Shown here: positions 43,604-51,634 of the stretch, in pieces
Numbering within the stretch: the stretch's first letter is position 1
Layout of the letters: each line of letters opens with the position of its first letter
DNA from: a virus
IMG/VR virus record: IMGVR_UViG_3300007541_006356
Location: 1 to 61,619 of that record
DNA: 61,619 nt
Reading direction: 5' to 3' (one strand)
The notes under the pieces: model-generated
The model's database searches: none
Told to the model about the DNA's origin: nothing
What the model saw: only the letters and a program-made list of their open reading frames with translations
Made by a program: the position numbers and the translations under genes

Positions 43604-44319
43604 TTTATTAATTTCTCATATGGTTTATATGCCCGTATAATGTGATTCATTCTTTGAACTTCGTGTATATTTACTTTGTGTTCATTAAGAGGGTTACTTT
43701 CGTTATATATGTAATTTATATCATACATAAATTTATAATGTTCGGGACCACACATTTCAACCATAGGGAACATGAATGCCAAATCACAAGCAATTTTCCA
43801 ATTGTTACCCTCACTATCTTTTAAGTCTTCTGGTTTTATATTCCTCCATAAAAATACCTTCCAAGTTCTAAGGTGGGATAGTGTAAAAGGTTTCTGTCTA
43901 ATACCCTCAAATGTTGTGTGGGGTTGTGAAAAACCAGGTCTCCCATCGTGGTACCTAAAACTACCATTTGCTAACCAAACATCACCACTATTGTACGTGT
44001 CAACAACTCTTTGGAAAACGTTTGAGTCGGGCAACCAATCATCACCATCAACTTCGACACAGATATCTTCATCATCAATGTCAAATTCACCCCTAATTAC
44101 TTGGTCATAATTTCCTGATTGGTACATTTTAGATTTGTTTTCAATTAAAATAAACCTATCGTCATCTTTAATAATTTTTTTTATTTTACTAATTGTGTTG
44201 TCAGTGGACATGTCATCGGTTATGTAACATTTGAAATTTTTATAGGTTTGAGTCATAATACTGTTTAAACATTTTTCAATATAAGACTCACAATTGTAAG
44301 TTGTTGTTAATACTACCAT
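43600..44319 (-). CDS. Glycosyltransferase family 2
   Basis: 239 residues. Clear GT-A GT2 pattern: VVLTTTYNCESYIEKCLNSI at 2-21, DDMSTDNT (35-42), and the D-x-D metal site in CVEVDGDDW near 86-94. The C-terminal part contains WKIACDLAFMFPMVEMC, a typical acceptor-side block. Overlaps the GT10 gene by 4 bp. Acceptor and sugar unknown. Confidence 0.87.
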   Translation of the reverse strand: MVVLTTTYNCESYIEKCLNSIMTQTYKNFKCYITDDMSTDNTISKIKKIIKDDDRFILIENKSKMYQSGNYDQVIRGEFDIDDEDICVEVDGDDWLPDSNVFQRVVDTYNSGDVWLANGSFRYHDGRPGFSQPHTTFEGIRQKPFTLSHLRTWKVFLWRNIKPEDLKDSEGNNWKIACDLAFMFPMVEMCGPEHYKFMYDINYIYNESNPLNEHKVNIHEVQRMNHIIRAYKPYEKLIK

Positions 44320-44322
44320 TTT

Positions 44323-45975
44323 TTAAATTGTTTTAAAAATTACCTCAATTATCTCACACATAATGTTATTAGATTTAAATTTTCCAATATCATTCGGTGG
44401 TTCATTATAACTCACATCAATTATTTCACCACTATTATCCACGTTATATATCCAACCTGGTTTACCACATAACCACCCTTCTATTGTTGTTCTACCCAAC
44501 AATATCCCAGCGGTTTCATGACATTCTTTAATGTATTCTTCAACTTTCCATGTTGGTGGGAAATATCTAACATGTGAATTATTTAACTGGGGTATATCGA
44601 TTCTTTTCTTGCCGACAACCCATAATTCTTTATTGTCATTTTTAGTTTTTTCCACCAAATCAATAATACTTTTTTCACGTAAATAGTCAATTGTTCCAAC
44701 AAATAACACTCTTTTTTTATCACTTTTAGGTTGTGGATAATTTTTAAATCTATCGGTATCAAAAGGGTTATAAATTACAGATGTTTTTTCTTTAGGAATA
44801 TTGAATCTATCTACAATATATTCTTGAATTTCAGGTCTAATACAAATGTAATGTGATATCCTATCAGAAATTACAGGTTCCTCCAACTCTATAACTTCAG
44901 AGTGAATCGTACATATCGACGGTATATTAGGGTATAGATTTAGAAAATACTCAGTTACTGGTTTGTGATTTAAGTGTAAAATATCAAATTTAACATCTGA
45001 AACACGATATAATTGTCCTTGAGGTATTCTAACTGGACCATTAGGTGAATTTACCATTATATTACCATCACTTCGTTTAAAACCTGGTGGTTCGTCAAAA
45101 CTAAATGTTTCAATACCCAATGATTTAACTTTTTTAACCATCTCACCACCAATATTTGAACATATTGTGACGTTGTGACCTAATTTCTTATATCCTCTAG
45201 CTAATTCATAAACGTACAATTCAGAACCAGTATAATCATTGAAATTCAAACAACCAATAAGTATGTTTAGACTATCAGAATCATCAATCACCCTATTAAT
45301 TTTAATAGGTAAATGTTCTTTATATTTTTCAGCAAAAATTTTTCTATTTTCCTCCCATTGTTCGTTTGTTTGACCTATAGATAAGTGAGTTAGTTTGATG
45401 TCAGTACACACGGATACTTTCACATCTTTTAAGTAATTTCTTAAACAAAAATCAACCTCATAAAAATGAAATCCTTTTACATTTTCATCAAAATATTCTT
45501 TTATGTTGTTTTTATTTATCGTGAAAAATAAACCATCAACAAGAATAACATTATCTAATTTAGATCCTTTGTCTTTGGAATATCTACTTAACCAACGTTT
45601 ACCTTCGTGTTCGTGGTAAACCGCTCCATGCATTTTACCAAAATCTTCCCACCACTTTCCACTATCCGACAAATAACGTGTCCCAGCTACACCCAAAATA
45701 CCTAAATCACTGTTTCGTTTAAAATGGCCGAGTAATTTTTTACCCCAATTTTTTGTATCAAATTTTAAGTCATCGTGACAAAATAAAACAATATCGTTAG
45801 ACGAAGATTCTAAACCTTCATTATATATCTCAGTTAAAGATTTACCGTTTGGGTTTTCAAAGGGAATAATTTCAATGTGGTGTAAACCAGAAGTCTCCCT
45901 AATAATTTCAATATAGTTAGGATCTAACTTTCTAGTTGAGAAAATTACTGTTAGATTATTTTCCATATTTTTCAA
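44323..45975 (-). CDS. Two-domain glycosyltransferase: GT2-like N-terminus fused to GT4-like C-terminus
   Basis: 550 residues. Residues 1-220 form a GT-A-like domain with NDIVLFCHDDLKF (acidic D-D site near 68-70) and FHFYEVDFCLR. Residues about 235-550 form a GT-B GT4-like domain with TGSELYVYELARGYKKLGH, SVIYNPFDTDRF, VLFVGTIDYLREKS and a C-terminal E-rich donor site (GRTTIEGWLCGKPG). Such fusions can add two consecutive sugars. Two starts, Met1 or Met4 (45966), are possible; both overlap the rmlB gene end. Confidence 0.82.
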   Translation of the reverse strand: MKNMENNLTVIFSTRKLDPNYIEIIRETSGLHHIEIIPFENPNGKSLTEIYNEGLESSSNDIVLFCHDDLKFDTKNWGKKLLGHFKRNSDLGILGVAGTRYLSDSGKWWEDFGKMHGAVYHEHEGKRWLSRYSKDKGSKLDNVILVDGLFFTINKNNIKEYFDENVKGFHFYEVDFCLRNYLKDVKVSVCTDIKLTHLSIGQTNEQWEENRKIFAEKYKEHLPIKINRVIDDSDSLNILIGCLNFNDYTGSELYVYELARGYKKLGHNVTICSNIGGEMVKKVKSLGIETFSFDEPPGFKRSDGNIMVNSPNGPVRIPQGQLYRVSDVKFDILHLNHKPVTEYFLNLYPNIPSICTIHSEVIELEEPVISDRISHYICIRPEIQEYIVDRFNIPKEKTSVIYNPFDTDRFKNYPQPKSDKKRVLFVGTIDYLREKSIIDLVEKTKNDNKELWVVGKKRIDIPQLNNSHVRYFPPTWKVEEYIKECHETAGILLGRTTIEGWLCGKPGWIYNVDNSGEIIDVSYNEPPNDIGKFKSNNIMCEIIEVIFKTI

Positions 45976-46930
45976 TGTAATGTTGTATTGTTGTTTTTAA
46001 ATTTTCTTTAAAGTTTTTACTTGGTGACCACATTAGTTCTTTTGTTAATTTATCATGATTTACTGAATACCTAAAATCATGACCTGGTCTATCAGTCACG
46101 AAGTCTTTAAGATTACATGAGTTTTCGTTCCCAGTTATCTCATCAAAAATTTCACAAATCAAATCAATGATTTCCAAGTTTTCCAATTCATTATCACCAC
46201 CTATATTGTATTTTTGTCGTGGTTTACCATATCTAAAAACCTTATCTATAGCGTCACAATGGTCTAAAACGTACAACCAATCTCTAATGTTGGTACCTTC
46301 ACCGTAAACTGGTATGGGTTTACGTTTAACTAAATTACGTACCACAGTTGGGATTAATTTTTCGTCGTGTTGATTTGGTCCAAAATTGTTTGAACAATTT
46401 GTTATCACATAGTTTAACCCGTAAGTGTTACCATAAGATTCAACAAAATGATCTGAAGACGCTTTTGACGCGGAGTATGGTGATCTTGGTTTATATAACG
46501 ATTCCTCAGTTGAGGAACTCTCATAAGGTGTTAATGATCCGTAAACCTCATCTGTAGATACGTGATGGAATCTTTTTACATTATGTTTTATAACTAAATT
46601 TAATAAATTAACCGTACCCATCACATTGGTTTCTAAAAACAGGTTGGGATTATCGATGGAATTGTCAACGTGTGACTCAGCGGCTAAATGAATGATACCA
46701 TCTAAATTATCTAAATTTAGTAACCCATCTAATCTATCAAGGTATCTTATGTCTTGTATAACATTAGTTAGATTTGGGTGATGTAAATAACCACCCAAAT
46801 TACAAATTTTACCAGCGTAAGTTAATGAGTCCATATTAATTATCTTCAATGTGGGATATTTGTCCAACATATATTTAATTAAGTTAGAACCGATGAACCC
46901 AAAACCACCAGTTACTAAAATTCTTTCCAT
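45956..46930 (-). CDS. rmlB: dTDP-glucose 4,6-dehydratase (RmlB)
   Basis: Makes dTDP-4-keto-6-deoxyglucose, an intermediate for dTDP-rhamnose and other 6-deoxysugars. The 324-residue extended SDR has GGFGFIGSN at 8-16, AAESHVDNSI, HVSTDEVYG with the Thr-Asp-Glu triad that marks RmlB, YSASKASSD with catalytic Tyr and Lys, and NCSNNFGPNQ. No RmlA, RmlC or RmlD gene is visible in the window, so host enzymes, genes elsewhere in the phage, or a different end product are needed. Slightly short of the usual 350-360 residues. Confidence 0.93.
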   Translation of the reverse strand: MERILVTGGFGFIGSNLIKYMLDKYPTLKIINMDSLTYAGKICNLGGYLHHPNLTNVIQDIRYLDRLDGLLNLDNLDGIIHLAAESHVDNSIDNPNLFLETNVMGTVNLLNLVIKHNVKRFHHVSTDEVYGSLTPYESSSTEESLYKPRSPYSASKASSDHFVESYGNTYGLNYVITNCSNNFGPNQHDEKLIPTVVRNLVKRKPIPVYGEGTNIRDWLYVLDHCDAIDKVFRYGKPRQKYNIGGDNELENLEIIDLICEIFDEITGNENSCNLKDFVTDRPGHDFRYSVNHDKLTKELMWSPSKNFKENLKTTIQHYIEKYGK

Positions 46931-46933
46931 GAT

Positions 46934-47545
46934 TTAATTTTTACCAGTCGAACCAAAACCACCCTCACCACGTGAGGTATCATTTAATTTATCAGTTTTT
47001 TTGAAATTAATCCATTTAGGTTTTAACACATAAGACACGACACCTTGTGCTACTCTATCACCCCGTTTAATTGTGTAAACCTCATTTGAGAGATTAACTA
47101 AAATAACTTTTACTTCACCCCTGTAGTTAGAATCAACAGTACCAGGTGTGTTTAATACCGTAATACCGTGTTTTGCCGCTAAACCACTTCGGGGTCTAAC
47201 TTGTAATTCGTATTCTGGGTGGATTTGGAAATATAAACCTGTGGGGACTAAAACCCTCTCCAATGGTTTAAGTTGAATGTCGTCACTTATATTAGCTCTT
47301 AAATCAAATCCAGAATCTTCTTCGTGGTTATAAATAGGATCATCTAAATCGGATAAGTTTATGAATTTTATTTCAATTTTTTGAACCATTGAATTAAAGT
47401 TTTCTTCCGATGTTTTTTCAAGTTTATCTAAGTCTAAACCCATAGACTTTACAACCCCACTTACATTATTGTCTAACTTATTAGACATCATTTTTTGGAT
47501 TTCTTTAATAGTGTTTTCCATACCACCTATAAAATTATTCTCCAT
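46934..47545 (-). CDS. dut: dUTP pyrophosphatase (trimeric dUTPase) with N-terminal extension
   Basis: Hydrolyses dUTP to dUMP, protecting DNA from uracil and supplying dTMP synthesis. All five motifs are present: DSGFDLRA, the second Asp region, RPRSGLAAKHG, GTVDSNYRGEV, and RGEGGFGSTG at the C-terminus. The core starts near residue 57; an N-terminal helical extension of about 55 residues (KEIQKMMSNKL...) is not part of the enzyme fold. Start may be Met1 or Met9. Overlaps the exonuclease gene end by 11 bp. Works together with the dCTP deaminase at 1.4 kb. Confidence 0.95.
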   Translation of the reverse strand: MENNFIGGMENTIKEIQKMMSNKLDNNVSGVVKSMGLDLDKLEKTSEENFNSMVQKIEIKFINLSDLDDPIYNHEEDSGFDLRANISDDIQLKPLERVLVPTGLYFQIHPEYELQVRPRSGLAAKHGITVLNTPGTVDSNYRGEVKVILVNLSNEVYTIKRGDRVAQGVVSYVLKPKWINFKKTDKLNDTSRGEGGFGSTGKN

Positions 47546-48242
47546 ATATCTCTTTTATTTTTTTAACCAAATTAATTGTGGATTCGACATCACCTACACA
47601 GTATTCTTCTATTTTTTTAATGTCACCATCATTGTAGAAATATTTATGTAGATTTTCACCCTTAACTTCACCCATTTTTGGATTTTTTAACCCCATTGAA
47701 GCTGTCACCAATTGTAACGAAGATAACCCCTTAAATGAGTTAAAATTCCACAGTTCTTTAGTGTCAATCACATTAGCGTCCCATGGTTTGGTGTTGAAGT
47801 CCGGAATTATCTTAGGTACCGATATGCCATTAATTAACATTCTTTTAGCGATATATGGTAAATCAAATGTTTTTATGTTATGACCACACAATGTAAAACC
47901 TAATTTATCTACTCTGTCGAGTAGGGTTTTTGTTTTTTCTAAGATTTCTATTTCATCACCAATGTAAGATTCAAATTTGTTTTCACCTTTAGGTGTGACA
48001 AAACCAACCGACACACACACAATTCTACCAAATTCAGGTAATAACCCACTTCGTTTTTCAAATACCTCACTTGGTGTTAGTGTAGAATCCTCGGGGTAAT
48101 GTCTACTAAAATAGTCATACCCACTTAACTCCCAAACATCATATAGTTCTGGGTAATCTCGTTTGAAACACTGTGTGTTTTTACAAATACCCACAGTTTC
48201 AATATCTAAAAATAGAATTTTATTGATTTCGTTCTTAATCAT
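47535..48242 (-). CDS. 3'-5' exonuclease, DEDD superfamily (PolB-exonuclease-like)
   Basis: 235 residues from the ATG at 48242. Exo I LFLDIET (Asp12, Glu14), Exo II CGHNIKTFDLPYI, and Exo III around EEYCVGDVEST are arranged as in the Bacteroidota-type predicted exonucleases related to the PolB proofreading domain. The ATG at 48242 is preferred over one 14 codons earlier because a strong promoter (-10 at 48261-48256) lies between them. Likely DNA repair or host DNA degradation. First gene of the unit running into dut and the glycan island. Confidence 0.82.
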   Translation of the reverse strand: MIKNEINKILFLDIETVGICKNTQCFKRDYPELYDVWELSGYDYFSRHYPEDSTLTPSEVFEKRSGLLPEFGRIVCVSVGFVTPKGENKFESYIGDEIEILEKTKTLLDRVDKLGFTLCGHNIKTFDLPYIAKRMLINGISVPKIIPDFNTKPWDANVIDTKELWNFNSFKGLSSLQLVTASMGLKNPKMGEVKGENLHKYFYNDGDIKKIEEYCVGDVESTINLVKKIKEIYGE

Positions 48243-48255
48243 GTCTTTTTCTTTA

Positions 48256-48284
48256 ATTGTAAAAAAAAATAGGTTATCTGTCAA
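48256..48284 (-). promoter_or_regulatory. Strong sigma70-type promoter of the exonuclease-dut-glycan unit
   Basis: Minus strand: TTGACA (48284-48279), 17 bp, TACAAT (48261-48256). The start point would be near 48249, only about 7 bases before the ATG at 48242. It also decides the start codon of the exonuclease. Confidence 0.65.
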
Positions 48285-48299
48285 ACCGATTTATTTTAA

Positions 48300-48527
48300 T
48301 CAATAATATTGTGGTGTAATTCCTGGATGTATGACCTCTTCAATTGGTGCTTTAATAACTGAAACAACTTCAGAATCTCTAGCGTCATCGGATAGGTATT
48401 TACTCATTCTTTGGTGAGCTTCAAATACAGATTCAGATTCTATAATGTATTTGAATTTTTTTACTTTAGGGTTACCTTGATTGTCGACTGAACCCATGTC
48501 GAAAGCTACTGTTACTTGATAATACAT
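48300..48527 (-). CDS. Small protein resembling DUF4494
   Basis: 75 residues with three strands and a helix: MYYQVTVAFD, KKFKYIIESESVFEAHQRM, and VVSVIKAPIEEVI. This order resembles the DUF4494 family found mainly in Bacteroidota, whose members have the same strand, long loop, SxxEAExR helix and xVxxxKxxxI end. Similarity is weak. It lies 12 bp downstream of a glycosyltransferase gene. Function unknown. Confidence 0.6.
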   Translation of the reverse strand: MYYQVTVAFDMGSVDNQGNPKVKKFKYIIESESVFEAHQRMSKYLSDDARDSEVVSVIKAPIEEVIHPGITPQYY

Positions 48528-48539
48528 AATTTTTAATTT

Positions 48540-49775
48540 TTAAGATTTTCTAATTAATTCTCGATATATTTCCGCTCTATTTTTGGTTACAACATCAATG
48601 TGGTAAAGTGGTGATACGGTTTCGTAAAGTTTTTCACCCAAATCTTCAATCAACGAAGGATTTTCAATTAATCGTTTTATCGATCTGTACCAATCTTTAT
48701 GATTCTTAGAAGTGTCAACCAATATTGAATTACCTTTAGAGTTAATTGAACCACCAGACTCAAAAGCGTTCACACAGTCTATTTTGTAAGGACCAAAATT
48801 TTGTGCTATTAACGCTTTTTTATGGAATCCAGCTTCAATTACTTTGAGTTGTGATTTTACTTTATTGAATATGTGTTCCTTTAATGGAGCTAAAGAAATG
48901 TCAAAATAGTTATAATTTGAAGCGTAAGTCGTAATTGGTTTTGTCCAAACCCTTCTATATGGTAAATTTTCTTCACCGTCATACTCACCCTTTTCAAATC
49001 TCTCTAAAAACTTTTTATAATCTCCACCAACAATGTTATAGTTGTCCGTGAATATTTTTTCATACATGTACCAAACCGATTCATGTGGTTTAATTGGTCT
49101 TTGTTTCTGTTCGTTAGTTTGTGGATTTATTTCGGTGACCGAACCCCTTAAATCGTACCCACATAAAACAAATTGAAATTTATCTTTATGTGTAGTGTTT
49201 AACACATTAGAAACACCATTTAATATCTCCAAATCTTTTAAATGGGATGAACCACCCAACCAACCAATTCTAACCAATTCAGATTTTGGTTTGTTAATTT
49301 GGAATTGTTTTTCTCTTGGATTTATAGCGTTAGGTAATACAAATACGTTCTTGTTCAATTTAGAAATTTCGTCAGCGAAAACTGTCGTAGTTGTTGTCAC
49401 ATTTTGAGCTTCCTTAACACTATTTTTAATCAACTCATCCAATTTATTTTGTTTCACAATCGCATGAGCTGGATGGTCGACAGTAGGTAGCCAATAATCA
49501 TCAAGATCCATAATGGATGGTATACCTAATTTTTTTAGACGTTCTATAGCCCGTGAAGATCTAGCGAAGTCTGGACCCAAACTTCTGTGGTAATGAATTA
49601 AATCATATTGTTTAAGGAACTCATCGTCTTCTAATTTTGGGTTATAATCGATGTCAACCCAAAATTCGTCTGGGTACATTTTTTGTAGATTTAGGTGAGG
49701 ATCTACTGACCTAAATTTACTAACCCCAGTCCTATCACTAGGTACAACAAGTATTTTATATTTATTATTTTTCAT
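48540..49775 (-). CDS. Glycosyltransferase, GT4-like (GT-B fold)
   Basis: 411 residues from the ATG at 49775. N-terminal half: YKILVVPSDRTGVSKFRSVDP and YDLIHYHRSL; an Asp-rich MDLDDYW acceptor-side loop; the donor half has RIGWLGGSSHLKDLEIL and FDISLAPLKEHIFNKVKSQLKVIEAGFHKKALIAQ, where K-S-x-L-K-x-x-E-A is the usual GT4 nucleotide site. The longer frame to 49793 is rejected because it would begin inside the predicted promoter. Separate from the main island by two small genes but with the same direction. Confidence 0.82.
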   Translation of the reverse strand: MKNNKYKILVVPSDRTGVSKFRSVDPHLNLQKMYPDEFWVDIDYNPKLEDDEFLKQYDLIHYHRSLGPDFARSSRAIERLKKLGIPSIMDLDDYWLPTVDHPAHAIVKQNKLDELIKNSVKEAQNVTTTTTVFADEISKLNKNVFVLPNAINPREKQFQINKPKSELVRIGWLGGSSHLKDLEILNGVSNVLNTTHKDKFQFVLCGYDLRGSVTEINPQTNEQKQRPIKPHESVWYMYEKIFTDNYNIVGGDYKKFLERFEKGEYDGEENLPYRRVWTKPITTYASNYNYFDISLAPLKEHIFNKVKSQLKVIEAGFHKKALIAQNFGPYKIDCVNAFESGGSINSKGNSILVDTSKNHKDWYRSIKRLIENPSLIEDLGEKLYETVSPLYHIDVVTKNRAEIYRELIRKS

Positions 49776-49781
49776 GACTAA

Positions 49782-49810
49782 AGAATAAGTCATAGAAAAA
49801 TAAAAGTCAA
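49782..49810 (-). promoter_or_regulatory. Sigma70-type promoter of the GT4 gene
   Basis: Minus strand: TTGACT (49810-49805), 17 bp, TATTCT (49787-49782). The expected start point falls at about 49775, the A of the ATG, so the mRNA would be leaderless. Confidence 0.58.
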
Positions 49811-49817
49811 AGGATTT

Positions 49818-50432
49818 CTATTTTAATTCTCGTGTACCGACAATTTTACCCTCCAAAACCGTGTTACCAATAACTATTTTAATAGTCTCGTTAGTTTGTT
49901 TGGTTTCACTAATAAGTTTGTTTAATTTAGATTCCAATAACTCATCCAATGATTCATTTAGGGCTTCTTTAAACATTTTTTTAAGTGATGTTTCGGTTAG
50001 TTTTTGTGTTTTTTTTGGTTGTTCTGTTTGACTTGTTTGAGTTTTTGTGACCTGTTTGTTACCCCCACTAGTTAAACCCATTTTTCTCATTTTTTCAGAT
50101 ACTTGATCTACAAAATTTTCAGACAAAACAGAATTGTTAAACGCTATTTCAGGTATTGGATTTTCAATCATTATTTTTTTGATTTCGTCAGGAAGTTTAG
50201 AATTCAAAATACCTTCCTCAGTAAGTTTGGGTTTACTGATGTTGTTTGATGACGCTGTTTTTTCAACACTATCTAAATTATAATTGTTGGAAATGGGTGG
50301 TAACTCATTTGTGGTGGACTCATATAATTTTGATTTATCTACATTGCCTTTAGTGTAATTACCACCTTCAACAACATTCATAAGTTGTTTTGATTTTATC
50401 AATTTTTCGAAAAGTTCAGATTCACTGCCCAT
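49818..50432 (-). CDS. Low-complexity helical protein, probable structural or core component
   Basis: 204 residues, rich in Ser, Asn, Lys and Glu. Mostly disordered-looking up to about 130 (with a TQTSQTEQPKKTQK linker), then a C-terminal helix (LKKMFKEALNESLDELLESK) and a final beta-like stretch. No family recognised. Last gene of the leftward late unit starting at 52.5 kb; separated by 2 bp from the preceding gene. Role inferred from operon only. Confidence 0.65.
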   Translation of the reverse strand: MGSESELFEKLIKSKQLMNVVEGGNYTKGNVDKSKLYESTTNELPPISNNYNLDSVEKTASSNNISKPKLTEEGILNSKLPDEIKKIMIENPIPEIAFNNSVLSENFVDQVSEKMRKMGLTSGGNKQVTKTQTSQTEQPKKTQKLTETSLKKMFKEALNESLDELLESKLNKLISETKQTNETIKIVIGNTVLEGKIVGTRELK

Positions 50433-50434
50433 AA

Positions 50435-50821
50435 TTAAAATTTACTTTTTACGTCAACTCTATTCATTGACCTGTCCCCATTAGGGTTATATAGTGGTGG
50501 TTCGGTAAAAGTTTCACCCTGTATTGGTTTAAAGTATTTCATTTTATCTACCCTAAAAAGTCTCCAGTCGGGTAGTGGTATACCTTTTTCGTTAACTTTT
50601 AATGAGGGTCCTTCGGTTTGATAAGCTCTAACCACCGTATTATTTCGTTTAGACTTACCTAACGCTACTGGTTTTATAATTCTTTTTTCAGTACCTCTAG
50701 GTAATTTGTCATCATCCTCATATTTTAACTCACACACGTACTTATTTTTAATCGCGTCAACAATTTTAGACTGTTGTACTTGTTCAATAATAAGGTCTTT
50801 TATTGTGTTGTAAAGTTTCAT
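50435..50821 (-). CDS. WYL-like domain protein
   Basis: 128 residues. The N-terminal helix MKLYNTIKDLIIE-Q could be a targeting-type peptide. Residues 25-95 resemble a WYL domain: VCELKYEDD, EKRIIKPVALGKSKRNNTVV, RAYQTEG and WRLFRVDKM, following the usual R-x-I-x-P, A-Y and R-x-F-R-x-D-x-x pattern. WYL domains bind nucleic acids or small ligands in bacterial regulators; here there is no DNA-binding HTH. It sits in a unit of probable virion proteins and overlaps the preceding stop by one base. Confidence 0.6.
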   Translation of the reverse strand: MKLYNTIKDLIIEQVQQSKIVDAIKNKYVCELKYEDDDKLPRGTEKRIIKPVALGKSKRNNTVVRAYQTEGPSLKVNEKGIPLPDWRLFRVDKMKYFKPIQGETFTEPPLYNPNGDRSMNRVDVKSKF

Positions 50822-51168
50822 TATCTTGTTTGATCTACGGTAGGTTGGTATCCATTACCAGAGTCTAAATTACCCGCTGAGTATTCGTTATTTTTTGAGT
50901 ATAGGTTATTTTTTAAGTTACCCACTCTACCAGTGTTAGCTTCACCGTTACCCAGTTTATCCACTGAACTACCAATATTATCATCATATACACTTAAAAA
51001 TTGAGCATTACCTTTACCTTTAGTATCCCCATTAGCTACCGCGTTAGGGTGGTTAACACCGTAACCATCATTTGGTTTATACGTGTTTCTAACTAATAGT
51101 TTTTCTCTTTCCATTTCTGATGACTTGGTAAGTCCTTCACCAGGTTTTTTTTGATTAAAATCAGGCAT
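50821..51168 (-). CDS. Asn/Gly-rich probable virion protein
   Basis: 115 residues, rich in Asn, Gly, Lys and Ser, largely disordered-looking, with no hydrophobic core or motif. Begins 1 bp after the stop of the preceding gene and its TAA overlaps the next ATG by one base. Composition suggests a small internal or connector protein. No family was recognised. Confidence 0.62.
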   Translation of the reverse strand: MPDFNQKKPGEGLTKSSEMEREKLLVRNTYKPNDGYGVNHPNAVANGDTKGKGNAQFLSVYDDNIGSSVDKLGNGEANTGRVGNLKNNLYSKNNEYSAGNLDSGNGYQPTVDQTR

Positions 51169-51169
51169 A

Positions 51170-51634
51170 TTATATAACTTTTTTAATTATTTCATTTATT
51201 CGGGATATGTTTTCATATACCCCTCTATTATTAATTATTTCGTCAGAGTTTTTTTGCACTTTAGCTACCCTAACTTTAGTAGGATTTTTAGATTTATCTT
51301 TGGTGTGTTCTTTTTTAAATTGGTTTTCCATACCCGCGTTCATTTTACTTTTCTTAGTTTGATACACCGAACGTCTCCTTTCGTCTAATTTACCACTAAT
51401 CCATTCCAACAACTCATCACCACCAATTAATTTATAAACTTCGGGATTCATCCCGTTCTTCATTTCATGTTTTATTTTTTTAGCTTGTTGATAACCCACA
51501 CCTTTTTCGTCACAAAGTGATTTTAGTCTTTTGTAACCCGACATACTTTTGTCCGAATGTTTTAAATTATCATTTAATAACGATAACAATTCGGGTGGTA
51601 TTTTGTAAAAGTCGTTTTTTAGGTCTTTATTCAT
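51170..51634 (-). CDS. Basic helical protein of unknown function
   Basis: 154 residues, Lys-rich and helical, strongly basic in the middle (KKSKMNAGMENQFKKEHTKDKSK). A short helical domain at 1-90 (YKRLKSLCDEKGVGYQQAKKIKHEM) has a look of a small DNA- or RNA-binding fold. The start overlaps the preceding gene end by 8 bp. It may bind DNA in the capsid or act in assembly; this is inference. Confidence 0.62.
   Translation of the reverse strand: MNKDLKNDFYKIPPELLSLLNDNLKHSDKSMSGYKRLKSLCDEKGVGYQQAKKIKHEMKNGMNPEVYKLIGGDELLEWISGKLDERRRSVYQTKKSKMNAGMENQFKKEHTKDKSKNPTKVRVAKVQKNSDEIINNRGVYENISRINEIIKKVI

Noticed and set aside
48243-48284. Longer exonuclease N-terminus starting at 48284
   Set aside because: The extra 14 codons coincide with a TTGACA-17-TACAAT promoter, and the core fold begins after the ATG at 48242.
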